A program made the position numbers and the translations under genes. From Aquibacillus halophilus (GTDB lineage: Bacteria; Bacillota; Bacilli; Bacillales; Amphibacillaceae), in contig NZ_WJNG01000005.1 in the NCBI RefSeq assembly GCF_009649745.1, forward strand, positions 248,001 to 312,000: a stretch of DNA of 64,000 nucleotides, in the 5' to 3' direction. Below, in pieces: positions 40,710 to 50,614 of this stretch (positions are counted from its first letter, which is position 1; each line of letters opens with the position of its first letter). Below the pieces are notes generated by a model, which saw only the letters and a list, made by a program, of their open reading frames with translations, did no database searches and was not told the origin of the DNA.

Positions 40710-40832
40710 TTACTTTTTTTCAAAGTCCCTTAAAATTTGTCTTTTAATAATTTTATCTCTTTCTCCTCCATCCGAAAGTTCTTCAGAAAACTCGTGAACC
40801 TTAATAGTGGAAAATTTTTGGTCTTTTTTCAT
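40710..40832 (-). CDS. Microprotein of 40 aa, third in a small-protein operon
   Basis: A 40-residue charged protein (KFSTIKVHEFSEELSDGG then RDKIIKRQILRDFEKK) with an AAGG site in the overlap with the preceding gene. It has no membrane segment. It follows the 57-aa gene directly, so the two are co-transcribed. Not recognised. A hydrophobic frame on the opposite strand has no ribosome-binding site. Confidence 0.55.
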   Translation of the reverse strand: MKKDQKFSTIKVHEFSEELSDGGERDKIIKRQILRDFEKK

Positions 40833-40839
40833 GTTACCT

Positions 40840-41013
40840 TTATTCTTCATCATCATCATACTGATTCAAATAACTGTTTTCTCCTGGAGCATAACTTACA
40901 TTCCTGAGATTAAACTCCGCTTGTCCCGGATAAGTTATTTGGTGTTCAATATCTCTTGTTTCTACTTTATCATTACTTGTTTTATTAAAGTAAGATCTGT
41001 TTTTTTTATCCAT
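40840..41013 (-). CDS. Microprotein of 57 aa, second in a small-protein operon
   Basis: A 57-residue hydrophilic protein with a GGAGGG site 6 nt before ATG 41013. It is rich in Asn, Tyr, Asp and Glu and ends in QYDDDEE. Not recognised. The gene lies 14 nt after the 45-aa gene and 7 nt before the 40-aa gene, a tight three-gene row. Such composition would suit a spore or coat protein, but this is inference. Confidence 0.55.
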   Translation of the reverse strand: MDKKNRSYFNKTSNDKVETRDIEHQITYPGQAEFNLRNVSYAPGENSYLNQYDDDEE

Positions 41014-41027
41014 AAAAACCCTCCTAA

Positions 41028-41165
41028 TTAACCTTTAGATCCAGGTCCTTCTTTTGGTCGGTTGTGTTTGCTTCGGTTATATAAACCTTCACCCTCTGGC
41101 AGGCTTTCTTTTGGTGTTTTATTATTTGTTAGTGCTGCATTTTTTTGTCCGCTTCTTTTCTTCAT
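41028..41165 (-). CDS. SASP-like basic microprotein of 45 aa, first in a small-protein operon
   Basis: A 45-residue basic protein, rich in Lys, Asn and Gly (KKRSGQKNAALTNNKTPKES, ending in HNRPKEGPGSKG). The composition and the PxxGLYNRSKHNRP tail resemble minor small acid-soluble spore proteins; the exact family is not recognised. GGAG lies 9 nt before ATG 41165; ATG 41174 is too close to the site. It lies just beyond hflX and near spoVK. Confidence 0.6.
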   Translation of the reverse strand: MKKRSGQKNAALTNNKTPKESLPEGEGLYNRSKHNRPKEGPGSKG

Positions 41166-41333
41166 AAATTTCATCTCCTCAATTTTTATTAATTGTAGTT
41201 TGTGATTAAACTTTAACGATAGACAAGGAAATTAATGTATAACGATATTTTTCATAATAAGGAAAAGGAACGTTAATAATACACAAAACAGATTATATAG
41301 AGGGTAGTAACTTCTCTAGAAAAGGAGCAAGCT

Positions 41334-41642
41334 ATGGAGTATATACCGAGACAACAGATTTTAGGAGAAATTCAAAATAACTTCCAAACAATACTTGAAA
41401 CATATGATATCGATGAAGTAGGAATATTTGAAGAAGAAGGTCAAGATAACAATTATTACATGGGGTACACAATAACCAAGGATGACAAAGCTTTTTTGAT
41501 ACACCAAACGTTTAAGAAAAATGATGAAGGGAACATGGCTCCAGTATTACAGGAATGGACAGTTGAATCGGATGAGCCTAATGACGAAGATAGAAGTGGT
41601 TTTGGGAGTTTAGATGAAATTTTTAACAAAATATTTAATTAA
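41334..41642 (+). CDS. Conserved hypothetical protein (possibly DUF5634)
   Basis: A 102-residue acidic, soluble protein. Segments EYIPRQQILGEIQNN, DEVGIFEEEGQDNNYYMGYT and QEWTVESDEP resemble a small Bacillaceae family that I recall as DUF5634, but I am not certain. An AAAAGGAG site precedes ATG 41334. It is divergent from the small-protein operon and convergent with spoVK. Confidence 0.65.
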   Translation: MEYIPRQQILGEIQNNFQTILETYDIDEVGIFEEEGQDNNYYMGYTITKDDKAFLIHQTFKKNDEGNMAPVLQEWTVESDEPNDEDRSGFGSLDEIFNKIFN

Positions 41643-41649
41643 AATATCC

Positions 41650-41679
41650 AAAGACCCTTACATTTTGATAAGGGTCTTT
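41650..41679. terminator. Bidirectional terminator before spoVK end
   Basis: AAAGACCCTTA pairs perfectly with TAAGGGTCTTT around an 8-nt loop, between convergent genes. Confidence 0.8.
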
Positions 41680-41686
41680 GTTGTTT

Positions 41687-42604
41687 CTAATCCAAAAATA
41701 GATCGTTTCTAGTAATTAGCATTAATTCTTCTGTTGTGTACTTATTTTGCTTTAATAATCTGACAGCATGCTTTCGAACGGACTTTTCAATTGTATTTCG
41801 AACGAAACGAGCATTTGAAAAATTTCTTAAATTGCTATTTTGTTTTTGTTTGATAAGATAGTCACGTAACTTCCATTCAGCTTCTTTTGTCAGTTGATAT
41901 TCACGCTCTGAAGTCATCTGTCTAGCAATTTCTAAAAGTTGTTCAACTGAATAGTCATCGAAATTCATTACGATTGGAAACCTAGAAGCCAAACCCGGAT
42001 TCAGTGATAAAAAATAATCCATTTCTTCAGGGTATCCTGCAAGAATCAATATGAATTTACTATGGTGATCCTCCATATGCTTCACTAACGTATCAATAGC
42101 TTCTTTCCCGAAATCCTTTTCTCCACCCCTTGCTAGTGAGTACGCTTCATCAATGAAGAGCACGCCACCCATTGCTTTTTCTACAAGGTCCCTTGTCTTT
42201 TGAGCTGTGTGTCCAATATACTCTCCGACGAGGTCAGCGCGCTCCGCCTCGATAAAATGACCCTTTGAAAGTACATTCATATCATAAAATGCTTTAGCGA
42301 GTTTTCTAGCAACAGTCGTTTTCCCGGTACCCGGATTCCCTTTAAAAAGCATGTGAAGTACTTGATTTTGAGTCTTTAACCCTACCTGTTCACGTTTTTG
42401 ATTAATTTCTATGTTTGCATATATTTCCTTTATCGTTTCTTTTAGACGATTCATTCCAATAAAAGAGGAAAATTCCTGATCAATCCTATGAAAAGGGTCA
42501 ATACTTTCGCTTTTTAAAAGATTATTTCTTTCAATAGAAAGATTCTCTCTCTCATGCAGTACAATATTAATTTGATTTTTGTTGAATGATACTTGAGAGT
42601 CCAC
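41687..42604 (-). CDS. spoVK: Stage V sporulation protein K
   Basis: A 305-residue AAA ATPase matching SpoVK over its whole length: FKGNPGTGKTTVARKLAKAF (Walker A), GGVLFIDEAYSLARGGEKDFG (Walker B), LILAGYPEEMD and the arginine-finger region ASRFP. SpoVK is needed for spore maturation. I start at GTG 42604 behind AAGGGGTGG, which aligns with the B. subtilis N-terminus (VSFNKNQINIVL); the frame is open to 42658. It lies near hflX, as in B. subtilis. Confidence 0.9.
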   Translation of the reverse strand: MDSQVSFNKNQINIVLHERENLSIERNNLLKSESIDPFHRIDQEFSSFIGMNRLKETIKEIYANIEINQKREQVGLKTQNQVLHMLFKGNPGTGKTTVARKLAKAFYDMNVLSKGHFIEAERADLVGEYIGHTAQKTRDLVEKAMGGVLFIDEAYSLARGGEKDFGKEAIDTLVKHMEDHHSKFILILAGYPEEMDYFLSLNPGLASRFPIVMNFDDYSVEQLLEIARQMTSEREYQLTKEAEWKLRDYLIKQKQNSNLRNFSNARFVRNTIEKSVRKHAVRLLKQNKYTTEELMLITRNDLFLD

Positions 42605-42706
42605 GTTACCACCCCTTACTCTCCTCATTATACGTTTGAATAAGAAAGTTTGTGACATTTGCCCATTAAATCATCCAAATAATATTATTATTTAATTATC
42701 ATAAAA

Positions 42707-42735
42707 AAAAGGACGCAAAATTGCGTCCTCTTTTC
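42707..42735 (-). terminator. Terminator of hfq
   Basis: AGGACGCAA pairs perfectly with TTGCGTCCT; on the minus strand T8 follows. Confidence 0.88.
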
Positions 42736-42737
42736 CA

Positions 42738-42962
42738 TTATTCTTTCTCTAAATTAACATTCTTTGCAGGAGCGAATGTAGATATTGCATGTTTAAAAAT
42801 TAATTGCTGCTTGCCATCAGTATCAAATAGAACTGTAAAATTATCAAAGGCTTTCACCGTTCCCCTTAACTGAAAACCGTTTGTTAGAAATACAGTCACC
42901 TGTATCCGGTCTTTTCGAAGCTGATTGAGATATTGATCTTGAATATTAACCGATTGAGACAT
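42738..42962 (-). CDS. hfq: RNA chaperone Hfq
   Basis: A 74-residue Hfq (YmaH). The Sm1 motif has [26 protein letters not shown], and Sm2 has the diagnostic IFKHAISTF. It forms hexameric rings that bind small RNAs and mRNA A-tracts. ATG 42962 has GGGAGG 8 nt upstream. It lies 34 nt after miaA, the usual neighbour. Confidence 0.96.
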   Translation of the reverse strand: MSQSVNIQDQYLNQLRKDRIQVTVFLTNGFQLRGTVKAFDNFTVLFDTDGKQQLIFKHAISTFAPAKNVNLEKE

Positions 42963-42999
42963 CAAACTTTCCTCCCTTTTCTATCTGTAACTATTATTT

Positions 43000-43935
43000 C
43001 TATATTTTTTGTAGCTTTCCTGCAAGATCGTTTAAAATAATTTCAAACTTTTCCATTTTTGTCTCTAATGTAATAGTGTACCATTCAACATCCATTTTAT
43101 TTTTGAACCAGGTGTACTGTCTTTTGGCATACCTTCTTGAGTTCCGCTTTAGTAATTCTACTGATTCTTCTAGCGATTTTTCCTCTTTAAAATAAGGAAT
43201 AAATTCTTTATATCCAATTGCTTTCATTGACTGTGCATTTTCTAAACCTTTCTCATAGAAGAATTTAACTTCATCTAAAAGACCTTGTTCTAGCATCATA
43301 TCGACACGCTTATCTATTCGTTTATATAGGAGCGATCTATCCATTTCAAGCCCAATAAGAATCGGACGATAAGGAGTCTCCAATTGTTGCTTTTTATGGT
43401 ATTCGGTCATCGTCATGCCTGTTCTATCATAAACCTCTAGTGCTCTGACAACGCGCCTAGTATTATTCGGATGAATTTTTTCTGCTTGAACTGGATCGAT
43501 TAGCATCAATCGATTGTAAACAACCTCAATTCCGTGAACTTTAATTTCATTTTCAATCTTATTTTGATAGATTTCATTTCTTTTTTCCTCTGCAAAATTG
43601 TAGCCAAATAATGCAGCCTGTATGTATAAACCAGTTCCGCCTGCGATGATGGGTAAACGTTTTTTTTCATTAATAAGGCTTAGATGCTGACGGACATTCG
43701 ATTGAAATTCAGCAACTGAAAAAGATTCCTCAGGATCTTTGATGTCAATTAAATGATGGGGCACCTCTTTTTGTTCTTCTTCAGAAACTTTAGCTGTACC
43801 AATATCCATTCCCTTATAAATCTGCATAGAATCGCCACTTATTATCTCTCCATTAAAATGCTTGGCAATTTCTATACTTAAACTTGTTTTACCAACAGCA
43901 GTTGGTCCAACAACTCCGATTACTGTTTGTTTCAT
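43000..43935 (-). CDS. miaA: tRNA dimethylallyltransferase
   Basis: A 311-residue MiaA that isopentenylates A37 of tRNAs reading UNN codons; MiaB, also in this window, then adds the methylthio group. The P-loop GPTAVGKTSLS, the substrate motif GEIISGDSMQIYKGMDIGTAK, GGTGLYIQAALFGY and the tRNA-binding RRYAKRQYTWF are intact. Followed by hfq. Confidence 0.96.
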   Translation of the reverse strand: MKQTVIGVVGPTAVGKTSLSIEIAKHFNGEIISGDSMQIYKGMDIGTAKVSEEEQKEVPHHLIDIKDPEESFSVAEFQSNVRQHLSLINEKKRLPIIAGGTGLYIQAALFGYNFAEEKRNEIYQNKIENEIKVHGIEVVYNRLMLIDPVQAEKIHPNNTRRVVRALEVYDRTGMTMTEYHKKQQLETPYRPILIGLEMDRSLLYKRIDKRVDMMLEQGLLDEVKFFYEKGLENAQSMKAIGYKEFIPYFKEEKSLEESVELLKRNSRRYAKRQYTWFKNKMDVEWYTITLETKMEKFEIILNDLAGKLQKI

Positions 43936-44075
43936 ATAATAATATCCCCTACGAATTTCTTGTTTGTTTTCTAATTTAGATAGGTTAACATTTTCACCTT
44001 AATGTTTTTCCATTATACACCATTGACTATATTACGCAATTTAATAACAAAAAAAATGCTCATTGTTATTACACA

Positions 44076-44107
44076 AAAAGAGACTGAATTTTTCTTCAGC
44101 CTCTTTT
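44076..44107 (-). terminator. Terminator of the dps gene
   Basis: AAAAGAGACTGAA pairs with TTCAGCCTCTTTT (one mismatch) and T-rich sequence follows on the minus strand. Confidence 0.75.
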
Positions 44108-44111
44108 ATGT

Positions 44112-44564
44112 TTATTCATATGCTATATATGCTCGTAACATCCAGACGTGTTTTTCAAATCTTCCACGTATATCATTAAGTAAATCTGACGTTGGTTGAT
44201 CATCAATCTCTTCAGCTAAAGGGATCCCTATCTCTTTTATTTCCTTAATCATGGTTCGATAGTCTTCAGATAATTGGTTTATTATTTCATTTTCCTTATC
44301 ATCTGCCTGTGCCTCATGTAACGTTGTCTCCTTGATATACTTATGCATGGTTGCAAGAGGCTTTCCGTCAATTGCTAATATCCGTTCAGCTACCTCATCT
44401 AGGTCTTCTGCAGCCTCATTATATAGGTCTTCAAAAACTTCATGCAGTTTAAAAAAGTGTCTACCTTGAACAAACCAATGATAACGATGAAGTTTAATAT
44501 ACAATACGGCAAAATTAGACAATTCTTGATTTAAAAAGTTAATTAGTTTTTGATTTTCTGGCAT
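44112..44564 (-). CDS. Dps/ferritin-like DNA-protecting protein
   Basis: A 150-residue four-helix Dps-family protein. The ferroxidase-centre motif KLHRYHWFVQGRHFFKLHEVFEDLYNE (residues about 24-50) has the His, Asp and Glu ligands. Dps oligomers store iron with hydrogen peroxide and can coat DNA. Relatives in B. subtilis are MrgA (PerR regulated) and Dps (sigma-B). I see no PerR box in the short upstream region, so I give no gene symbol. Monocistronic. Confidence 0.9.
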   Translation of the reverse strand: MPENQKLINFLNQELSNFAVLYIKLHRYHWFVQGRHFFKLHEVFEDLYNEAAEDLDEVAERILAIDGKPLATMHKYIKETTLHEAQADDKENEIINQLSEDYRTMIKEIKEIGIPLAEEIDDQPTSDLLNDIRGRFEKHVWMLRAYIAYE

Positions 44565-44648
44565 AACCCTACACCTAACCTTCCTTGTTTTTCTTTACTA
44601 TTTTGAGTCAGGTGGGTTGTTTTATGCACAAATAAAAAAACTTAAGGA

Positions 44649-46502
44649 TTACATTACCCGCTTAAACATTTTTTCCATCTCATATTCTGAAAAATGAATA
44701 ATAATAGGCCGACCATGAGGACAAGTGAATGGATCTGTAGAGTTTCTTAAATCCTCAAGTAATTGAAACATATCGTTATTATTAAGATAATGATTCGCCT
44801 TGATTGAACGTTTACAGGACATTAAAATAGCTGCTTCTTCTCTAATCTTATATATATCAATTTTCTCTTCCGCCATTACCTGTTCGACAATTTCTCGGAT
44901 AACTTCTTCTTCAATATCCTTTGGAAACCATTGTGGATGTGATCGAATTACATAGCTTTGTTGTCCGAAAGCCTCAAAAAACAAACCTACTTTTTTAAAC
45001 TCTTCTTGGTATTGTTCAATTAATAAGGCTTCCCTTTTCGAAAAATCAAATGTGATTGGTAGCAGTAACTCCTGCACTTCATTTGGAACTTCCCCAATTC
45101 TATCTCGGAAAAATTCATATTTAATACGTTCTTGTGCCGCATGTTGATCAATAATGTATAGCCCACTTTCATTTTGAGCAAGTATATACGTCCCGTGATG
45201 TTGACCAATAGGGTACATAACAGAAATGCGATTTGAAGAATCTTTATCATTGTTAACTAGTTCTTCTGTCTTTTCAGGATATGCCTTTTGATGAACTGAT
45301 TCTCCACTTATTGACGTTTCGTTTTCTAATATAGCATTCTGAGTACTTATAAAAGCATCTTGTTCTATTTGGTTATCCAAATTAGTTTCTGATACCCGGT
45401 CCTGAAAAACGTAGCTTTTATTAAAGTTGTTTTCATTTTTAGGAGAGTTATAAAATTCAAAAGAATGCTGAGAAGTCTGTTCCTTTTGCCTTTTTGGTTG
45501 TTGAACTGATGGAATTAATGATTCTTTACGAAATGCTTGTTGGATTGTACTCACTACTGCCTCAAACAACTCTTTTTCCTTACTAAATCGGACTTCTAAT
45601 TTGGCTGGATGCACATTGACATCCACCAGGATTGGGTCCATTTTAACTGTTAGAACAACTAGTGGGCTTCTTCCAATTGGTAACAAGGTGTGATAGCCAT
45701 TTAGAATAGCCTTATTCAGAGGGATACTTCTAATAAACCTACCATTAATGATTGTTGATATATAGCTTCTAGATGCACGAGTTATTTCAGGTTTAGCAAT
45801 ATATCCGCTAATTGAAAAATCCAATGTACTATGTTCAACTGGAATCATTTTTTTAGCAACACTCATCCCGTAAACCTGTGCAATTATTTGAAGTAAATCA
45901 CCCCGTCCTGATGATTTAAACAATTGCTTGCCGTTATGATTTAGTTCAAAAAGAATATTAGGATGTGATAGCGCCATACGGTTTATCACATCAGTAATAT
46001 GACCTAGTTCTGTATGGATAGTCTTCATATACTTCAATCGGGCTGGAGTGTTAAAGAAAATATCATCAACTACAATCTCACTGCCTTGTCTTGCATCACT
46101 TTTAGACCTTCGGATAATCTTTCCACCTTCTAATTCTAAAAGGGTACCGGCTTCTTCTCCATCTGAGGTTTTTATTGTTAAACGACTAACAGCAGCAATA
46201 CTTGCTAGAGCTTCCCCTCGAAAGCCTAGTGTCTTAACATGAAATAAATCATTTTCATTCTTAATTTTACTAGTGGCGTGGCGAAAAAAGGCCCGTTCGC
46301 AATCCTCTTCTGTCATTCCATCGCCATTGTCAACAATTTTTATTTGTTGTAGACCTGCTTCTAATACTTCCACCTTAATCCAAGTACTATTAGCATCAAT
46401 ACTGTTCTCGACTAATTCTTTTACAACAGATGCGGGACGTTCAACAACCTCACCTGCCGCAATTTTATTTGCTAGTGAATCAGGCATTTGAAATATTTTC
46501 AA
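44649..46502 (-). CDS. mutL: DNA mismatch repair protein MutL
   Basis: A 617-residue MutL. The GHKL ATPase N-terminus has [20 protein letters not shown] and [12 protein letters not shown]. The C-terminal domain keeps the endonuclease metal site [12 protein letters not shown] (DQHA-x2-E-x4-E) and the zinc-associated CPHGRP, so it is the nicking type. A Ser/Glu-rich linker joins the two. It lies 3 nt after mutS in the mutSL operon. Confidence 0.97.
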   Translation of the reverse strand: MKIFQMPDSLANKIAAGEVVERPASVVKELVENSIDANSTWIKVEVLEAGLQQIKIVDNGDGMTEEDCERAFFRHATSKIKNENDLFHVKTLGFRGEALASIAAVSRLTIKTSDGEEAGTLLELEGGKIIRRSKSDARQGSEIVVDDIFFNTPARLKYMKTIHTELGHITDVINRMALSHPNILFELNHNGKQLFKSSGRGDLLQIIAQVYGMSVAKKMIPVEHSTLDFSISGYIAKPEITRASRSYISTIINGRFIRSIPLNKAILNGYHTLLPIGRSPLVVLTVKMDPILVDVNVHPAKLEVRFSKEKELFEAVVSTIQQAFRKESLIPSVQQPKRQKEQTSQHSFEFYNSPKNENNFNKSYVFQDRVSETNLDNQIEQDAFISTQNAILENETSISGESVHQKAYPEKTEELVNNDKDSSNRISVMYPIGQHHGTYILAQNESGLYIIDQHAAQERIKYEFFRDRIGEVPNEVQELLLPITFDFSKREALLIEQYQEEFKKVGLFFEAFGQQSYVIRSHPQWFPKDIEEEVIREIVEQVMAEEKIDIYKIREEAAILMSCKRSIKANHYLNNNDMFQLLEDLRNSTDPFTCPHGRPIIIHFSEYEMEKMFKRVM

Positions 46503-46505
46503 TTG

Positions 46506-49121
46506 TTAACTCCCTCCAAGCTTATCCTTCAACTTCTTCTGTAGTCTATACAATTCATTCATTGCTTCCATTGGCGTCATTTCCATGATATTTATGTCTC
46601 TTATTTCCTGAGCAAGCTTATTCTCAAACTTTGATAATTCCTTCTTTGAGCCTTTTTCCTGATTGACGAAAAATGACAGTTGACCTTGATCTTCTTCATC
46701 TTTCTTATCCAAATTTACCTGCTTTTTGGTTTGGTTGTTTTCAAACTGCTCCAGGATTTTTGAAGCACGATCTATCAATGGTAATGGTAGTTCAGCTAAC
46801 TTGGCAACATGAATCCCATAACTTTTATCAGCAGCCCCATCCTGAATTTGGTGCAGAAATACGACACTACCTTCGTATTCTTCAGCACGAACATGAATGT
46901 TTTTCAATTGGTTCAGAGTTTTTTCTAGACTAGTTAGCTCATGATAATGGGTTGAGAATAAGGTTTTGGCTTGTACATTTTCATGTAAATACTCAATTAT
47001 TGCTTGAGCTAACGCCATCCCGTCATACGTACTAGTCCCTCTACCTATTTCATCGAGCAAGATCAGACTATTCTCAGTTGCGTTTGTAATAGCATGGTTT
47101 GCTTCGAGCATTTCCACCATAAATGTACTTTGTCCAGAAACCAGGTCATCCGCTGCTCCTATTCGAGTAAATATTTGATCGAAAATTGGTAATACTGCTG
47201 ATTCACATGGTACAAAGCAACCAATTTGAGCCATGATTGAGGTAAGTGCTAGTTGTCTCATATAGGTACTCTTACCAGACATATTTGGACCAGTTATTAA
47301 TAAAATGTTCCTATCCTCAGGCATTTCTACATCATTTGGTACAAATGAGTCATTCTTCATTACTTTTTCAATAACCGGATGTCTTCCTTGTCTGATTAAG
47401 ACTTCTCTATCGTCATTAAACTTTGGCCGATTGTATCTATTTAACTCACTAACAGTAGCAAAGCCTTGCAACACATCAATTTCACTAATCTTATCAGCAA
47501 GTGCTTGTAATTGTGGGATATAAGTTTTTACTTGTTCACGTAAATCAATGAATAATTGATATTCTAAATCAATGCTTTTTTCTTCAGCTTCAAGAATTAA
47601 TGATTCTTTTTCTTTTAGTTCAGGTGTAATATACCTTTCAGCGTTTGTAAGAGTCTGTTTACGTTCATATTTTCCTTCTGGTAATAAGTGGAGGTTTGCC
47701 TTAGTAACCTCTATATAGTAGCCAAACACTCGATTATAGCCTATCTTTAGAGAACGAATATTTGTTTCTTGTTTTTCCTTCTTTTCCAACTCAGCAATCC
47801 ACTTTTTACCGTTGCGTGATGCGTATCGATAATCATCCAATTGGGAGTTGAAGCCATCCTTTATAAGGCCGCCTTCTTTTATCGTTATTGGAGCATCTTC
47901 TATCAAACTATTATCAAGGAGGTCGAATAAATCATCTAAGGGATTGACACCCTCACTAAGCTCTTGAACTCTTTCACTAGCAAAATCTTTTAATTGCTTT
48001 TTAATATCTGGTATTTTGCTTAACGACAACTTTAATTGATTTAAATCCCTAGCATTGACATTTCCAAACGCCACTCGACCAGAAAGTCTTTCTAAATCAT
48101 AAATCGACCGTAGTGAATCACGAATAGTTTCTCTTTCAAAAAACTGTTCCAAGAATCCATCTACTAAATTAAACCGTTGGTCTATAAGACGTTCACTCAG
48201 TAGTGGGCGCTCTAACCATTTTTTTAACATTCTTGAACCCATAGCAGTTACAGTTTGATCAATCACCCATAATAGACTACCTTGCTTTCCTTTACGCATA
48301 ATCGTTTCCGTTAGCTCTAGATTACGTTTTGAATACATATCTAACGACATATATTTATTTAATTCAATCAATTGAGCAGGCTTCAGATGGTCAAGACTTC
48401 TTTTTTGAGTTTTTTGAATGTAATTGAACAGTCTACCAAAAGAATTAATTTCATTTTCTTTTTTCAAATTTGAAAGGAGATGCTCAAAATTGTTGGCGAT
48501 TTCCGTTTCATCATGATAGGAAAGGGTGACCTGTAGTCTCTCTTTCAAATCTAATTGATGTTCCTCTAATAAACTCGATGAGATTACAATCTCTTTTACT
48601 GGCCGGTTAAATAGCTCACTTAGAACAGCTGTCCAGCCACTTTGGATAGTAGCTATACTATTTTCTCCTGTAGATAAGTCGTTATAAGAAATAATAAATG
48701 ATCCATCTTCATAACCACTAATACTAGCAAGGTAATTGTTTTCTTTCTCATCTAACATTGTACCTTCCATAACAGTACCTGGTGTAATCAATTGAACAAC
48801 TTCTCTTTTTACGACACCCTTTGCAGTCTTGGGATCCTCAACCTGTTCACAAATTGCTACTTTATAGCCTTTCTCTACTAAATTTCTTATGTAATTTGCA
48901 GCAGAGTGGTAAGGAATTCCGCACATAGGTATTTTATCTTTACTCCCACCATCTCTACTTGTAAGCGTAATTTCAAGTTCCCTTGACGCAGAAATTGCAT
49001 CATCGAAAAACATTTCATAAAAGTCGCCCATTCGGAAAAACAAATAACAATCCTTATAGTCTGCTTTAATTTTCAAGTATTGTTGTATCATTGGTGTATA
49101 TGTTGGTGTGTATGTTGACAT
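46506..49121 (-). CDS. mutS: DNA mismatch repair protein MutS
   Basis: An 871-residue MutS. It recognises base mismatches and starts repair with MutL. The mismatch-reading Phe lies in [15 protein letters not shown] near residue 24; the ATPase has [28 protein letters not shown] and FSTHYHELT. The C-terminal charged tail probably binds the clamp. First gene of mutSL, about 275 bp downstream of cotE. I see nothing else in that gap besides the cotE terminator. Confidence 0.97.
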   Translation of the reverse strand: MSTYTPTYTPMIQQYLKIKADYKDCYLFFRMGDFYEMFFDDAISASRELEITLTSRDGGSKDKIPMCGIPYHSAANYIRNLVEKGYKVAICEQVEDPKTAKGVVKREVVQLITPGTVMEGTMLDEKENNYLASISGYEDGSFIISYNDLSTGENSIATIQSGWTAVLSELFNRPVKEIVISSSLLEEHQLDLKERLQVTLSYHDETEIANNFEHLLSNLKKENEINSFGRLFNYIQKTQKRSLDHLKPAQLIELNKYMSLDMYSKRNLELTETIMRKGKQGSLLWVIDQTVTAMGSRMLKKWLERPLLSERLIDQRFNLVDGFLEQFFERETIRDSLRSIYDLERLSGRVAFGNVNARDLNQLKLSLSKIPDIKKQLKDFASERVQELSEGVNPLDDLFDLLDNSLIEDAPITIKEGGLIKDGFNSQLDDYRYASRNGKKWIAELEKKEKQETNIRSLKIGYNRVFGYYIEVTKANLHLLPEGKYERKQTLTNAERYITPELKEKESLILEAEEKSIDLEYQLFIDLREQVKTYIPQLQALADKISEIDVLQGFATVSELNRYNRPKFNDDREVLIRQGRHPVIEKVMKNDSFVPNDVEMPEDRNILLITGPNMSGKSTYMRQLALTSIMAQIGCFVPCESAVLPIFDQIFTRIGAADDLVSGQSTFMVEMLEANHAITNATENSLILLDEIGRGTSTYDGMALAQAIIEYLHENVQAKTLFSTHYHELTSLEKTLNQLKNIHVRAEEYEGSVVFLHQIQDGAADKSYGIHVAKLAELPLPLIDRASKILEQFENNQTKKQVNLDKKDEEDQGQLSFFVNQEKGSKKELSKFENKLAQEIRDINIMEMTPMEAMNELYRLQKKLKDKLGGS

Positions 49122-49339
49122 AAATTATCCTCCAGAGCTTTCGACATTTCTTTCTATTATTATAGCATAATAACTTGATCATTTAGGTTGATAGGCTTAT
49201 GGAAATTAAATCAAAAAAAGTTGAATTATTACTAACCCTGAGCTCTTTTTTCCAAATCATTCTGATATATCGGTTTCCTGTCATTCTACTAGCTTCATAA
49301 TAATAGGGCTCGATATTTATTAAGCCAATAACAGAAAAA

Positions 49340-49371
49340 GAGTGCAAATTAGTTTTTACTAATTTGCACTC
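49340..49371 (-). terminator. Terminator of cotE
   Basis: GAGTGCAAATTAGT pairs perfectly with ACTAATTTGCACTC, loop TTTT, and TTTTTC follows on the minus strand. Confidence 0.88.
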
Positions 49372-49397
49372 GAAACCTTATTAAAAAGATTTTGCAA

Positions 49398-49961
49398 CTA
49401 TTCTTCTTCTACTTTTGCTAAGAAATCAGGATCAACGTCCTCAAATTCATCATCAGATAACTCGAAGTCCCAATCGTCATCATCACTTACAACACCATTA
49501 GGATCGACTTTAACTGTAACTTTTGTTTCACCGATTACCTCAACAAGAAATTCTCTTTCAACTTCGACAACAATCTTATGATCGTGGTTGGCAATCTTAC
49601 ATTCTAAACAGTTCGGTTGTTGAATCACTTTAGCAAATACTTCTACCTCATCACCAAGTGTCTGTTCATCCTTGACAGAAAGCTTAATGTGGTCGCAGTA
49701 ACTGATGCGTTCCGTGACGACCTCTGTTTTAGTATTATCGTTGTACGAATACCAAACGTTCACGTCGTAACTACCATTCACTTCTACAATGTCGTCTCCC
49801 TTTTTTTTCGCATTGTATAGGTGGTTAATGACCCAACAGCCAAGAATACTGGTAGGTCTATGTGATGGTGAGATCGTGTTTGTATCCTGAGTAAACTTGC
49901 GCCCTTTACCAATGACAGCTTTTGTTATTATTTCTCGATAATCTTGATCAAGAAAAGACAT
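49398..49961 (-). CDS. cotE: Outer spore coat morphogenetic protein CotE
   Basis: A 187-residue Cot[43 protein letters not shown] and [16 protein letters not shown] are typical, and the C-terminal tail is strongly acidic ([20 protein letters not shown]). CotE is the platform for the outer coat. Located between ricA and mutS, as in B. subtilis. AGGAGG precedes the start. Confidence 0.95.
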   Translation of the reverse strand: MSFLDQDYREIITKAVIGKGRKFTQDTNTISPSHRPTSILGCWVINHLYNAKKKGDDIVEVNGSYDVNVWYSYNDNTKTEVVTERISYCDHIKLSVKDEQTLGDEVEVFAKVIQQPNCLECKIANHDHKIVVEVEREFLVEVIGETKVTVKVDPNGVVSDDDDWDFELSDDEFEDVDPDFLAKVEEE

Positions 49962-50127
49962 AAGAACTAAAACCTCCTCTTTATTTCATAGTCATTTTAT
50001 GCATGACATCTACCTATAGTGCATACTACTTTTTAAATTTTCCTGGGTGTAGTCCAGCAAAGGTTCTAATCCATCCTATGCAAAAGCCTAACAAAATGTA
50101 CGAATAACAGAAAAAATAATAATAAAA

Positions 50128-50167
50128 AAAGACTGACTATGGGATAACAATCCTTAAGTCAGTCTTT
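50128..50167 (-). terminator. Terminator of ricA
   Basis: AAAGACTGACT pairs with AGTCAGTCTTT across a long loop; T-run follows on the minus strand. Confidence 0.75.
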
Positions 50168-50187
50168 CTTGTATTTAACTAGTTAAT

Positions 50188-50613
50188 CTAATGACCGCAA
50201 GAACTACCACCTGTTGCGGATCCAGTTGCTCCAGATAATAGATCCCCATTAGTAGAACGAATTACTTCATTCGTCACTTCTCTAGCTATGGTATTAGAAA
50301 CTAATTGTAAAATGTCGTTAATTACAACCTGTGAATCTTTAAATTCCTGAACAATTGGGATTTCATCAATTTCAGCTTGTAACCGATCAATTTCAGTTTC
50401 TATTTTTTTCAAAGCTTCTTGTTTACCATAAGCTTGAAAATTTACTGCTTGCTTTTGAAGTGCTTTAATTTTTTTAATTGATGCTTGTATTTTTTGATTC
50501 TCGTTTAACTTAGCTTCTAACTGTTTGAAACGATCAATCTCATCGGTATTGGCCATCATATTTGCTAATTTATGTGCTTCCTCAATTACTTGTTTACGTG
50601 TATATTGTGCCAT
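50188..50613 (-). CDS. ricA: RicA (YmcA), RNase Y specificity factor
   Basis: A 141-residue YmcA/RicA. It acts with RicF (YlbF) and RicT (YaaT) as an Fe-S containing Y-complex that guides RNase Y processing and is needed for biofilm, competence and sporulation. The body is an alpha-helical bundle; the C-terminus ends in GGSSCGH, whose Cys supports the Fe-S role. ATG lies 1 nt after the miaB stop, so translation is coupled. RNase Y itself is encoded a few kilobases away. Confidence 0.92.
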   Translation of the reverse strand: MAQYTRKQVIEEAHKLANMMANTDEIDRFKQLEAKLNENQKIQASIKKIKALQKQAVNFQAYGKQEALKKIETEIDRLQAEIDEIPIVQEFKDSQVVINDILQLVSNTIAREVTNEVIRSTNGDLLSGATGSATGGSSCGH

Positions 50614-50614
50614 A

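Noticed and set aside
40807-41031. Plus-strand 74-codon hydrophobic frame
   Set aside because: No ribosome-binding site, and it lies opposite two microprotein genes with good sites; hydrophobicity is what the antisense of Asp/Glu/Asn-rich codons gives.
44565-44648. PerR box before the dps gene
   Set aside because: I searched the short upstream region for TTATAAT-N-ATTATAA and found no acceptable match.
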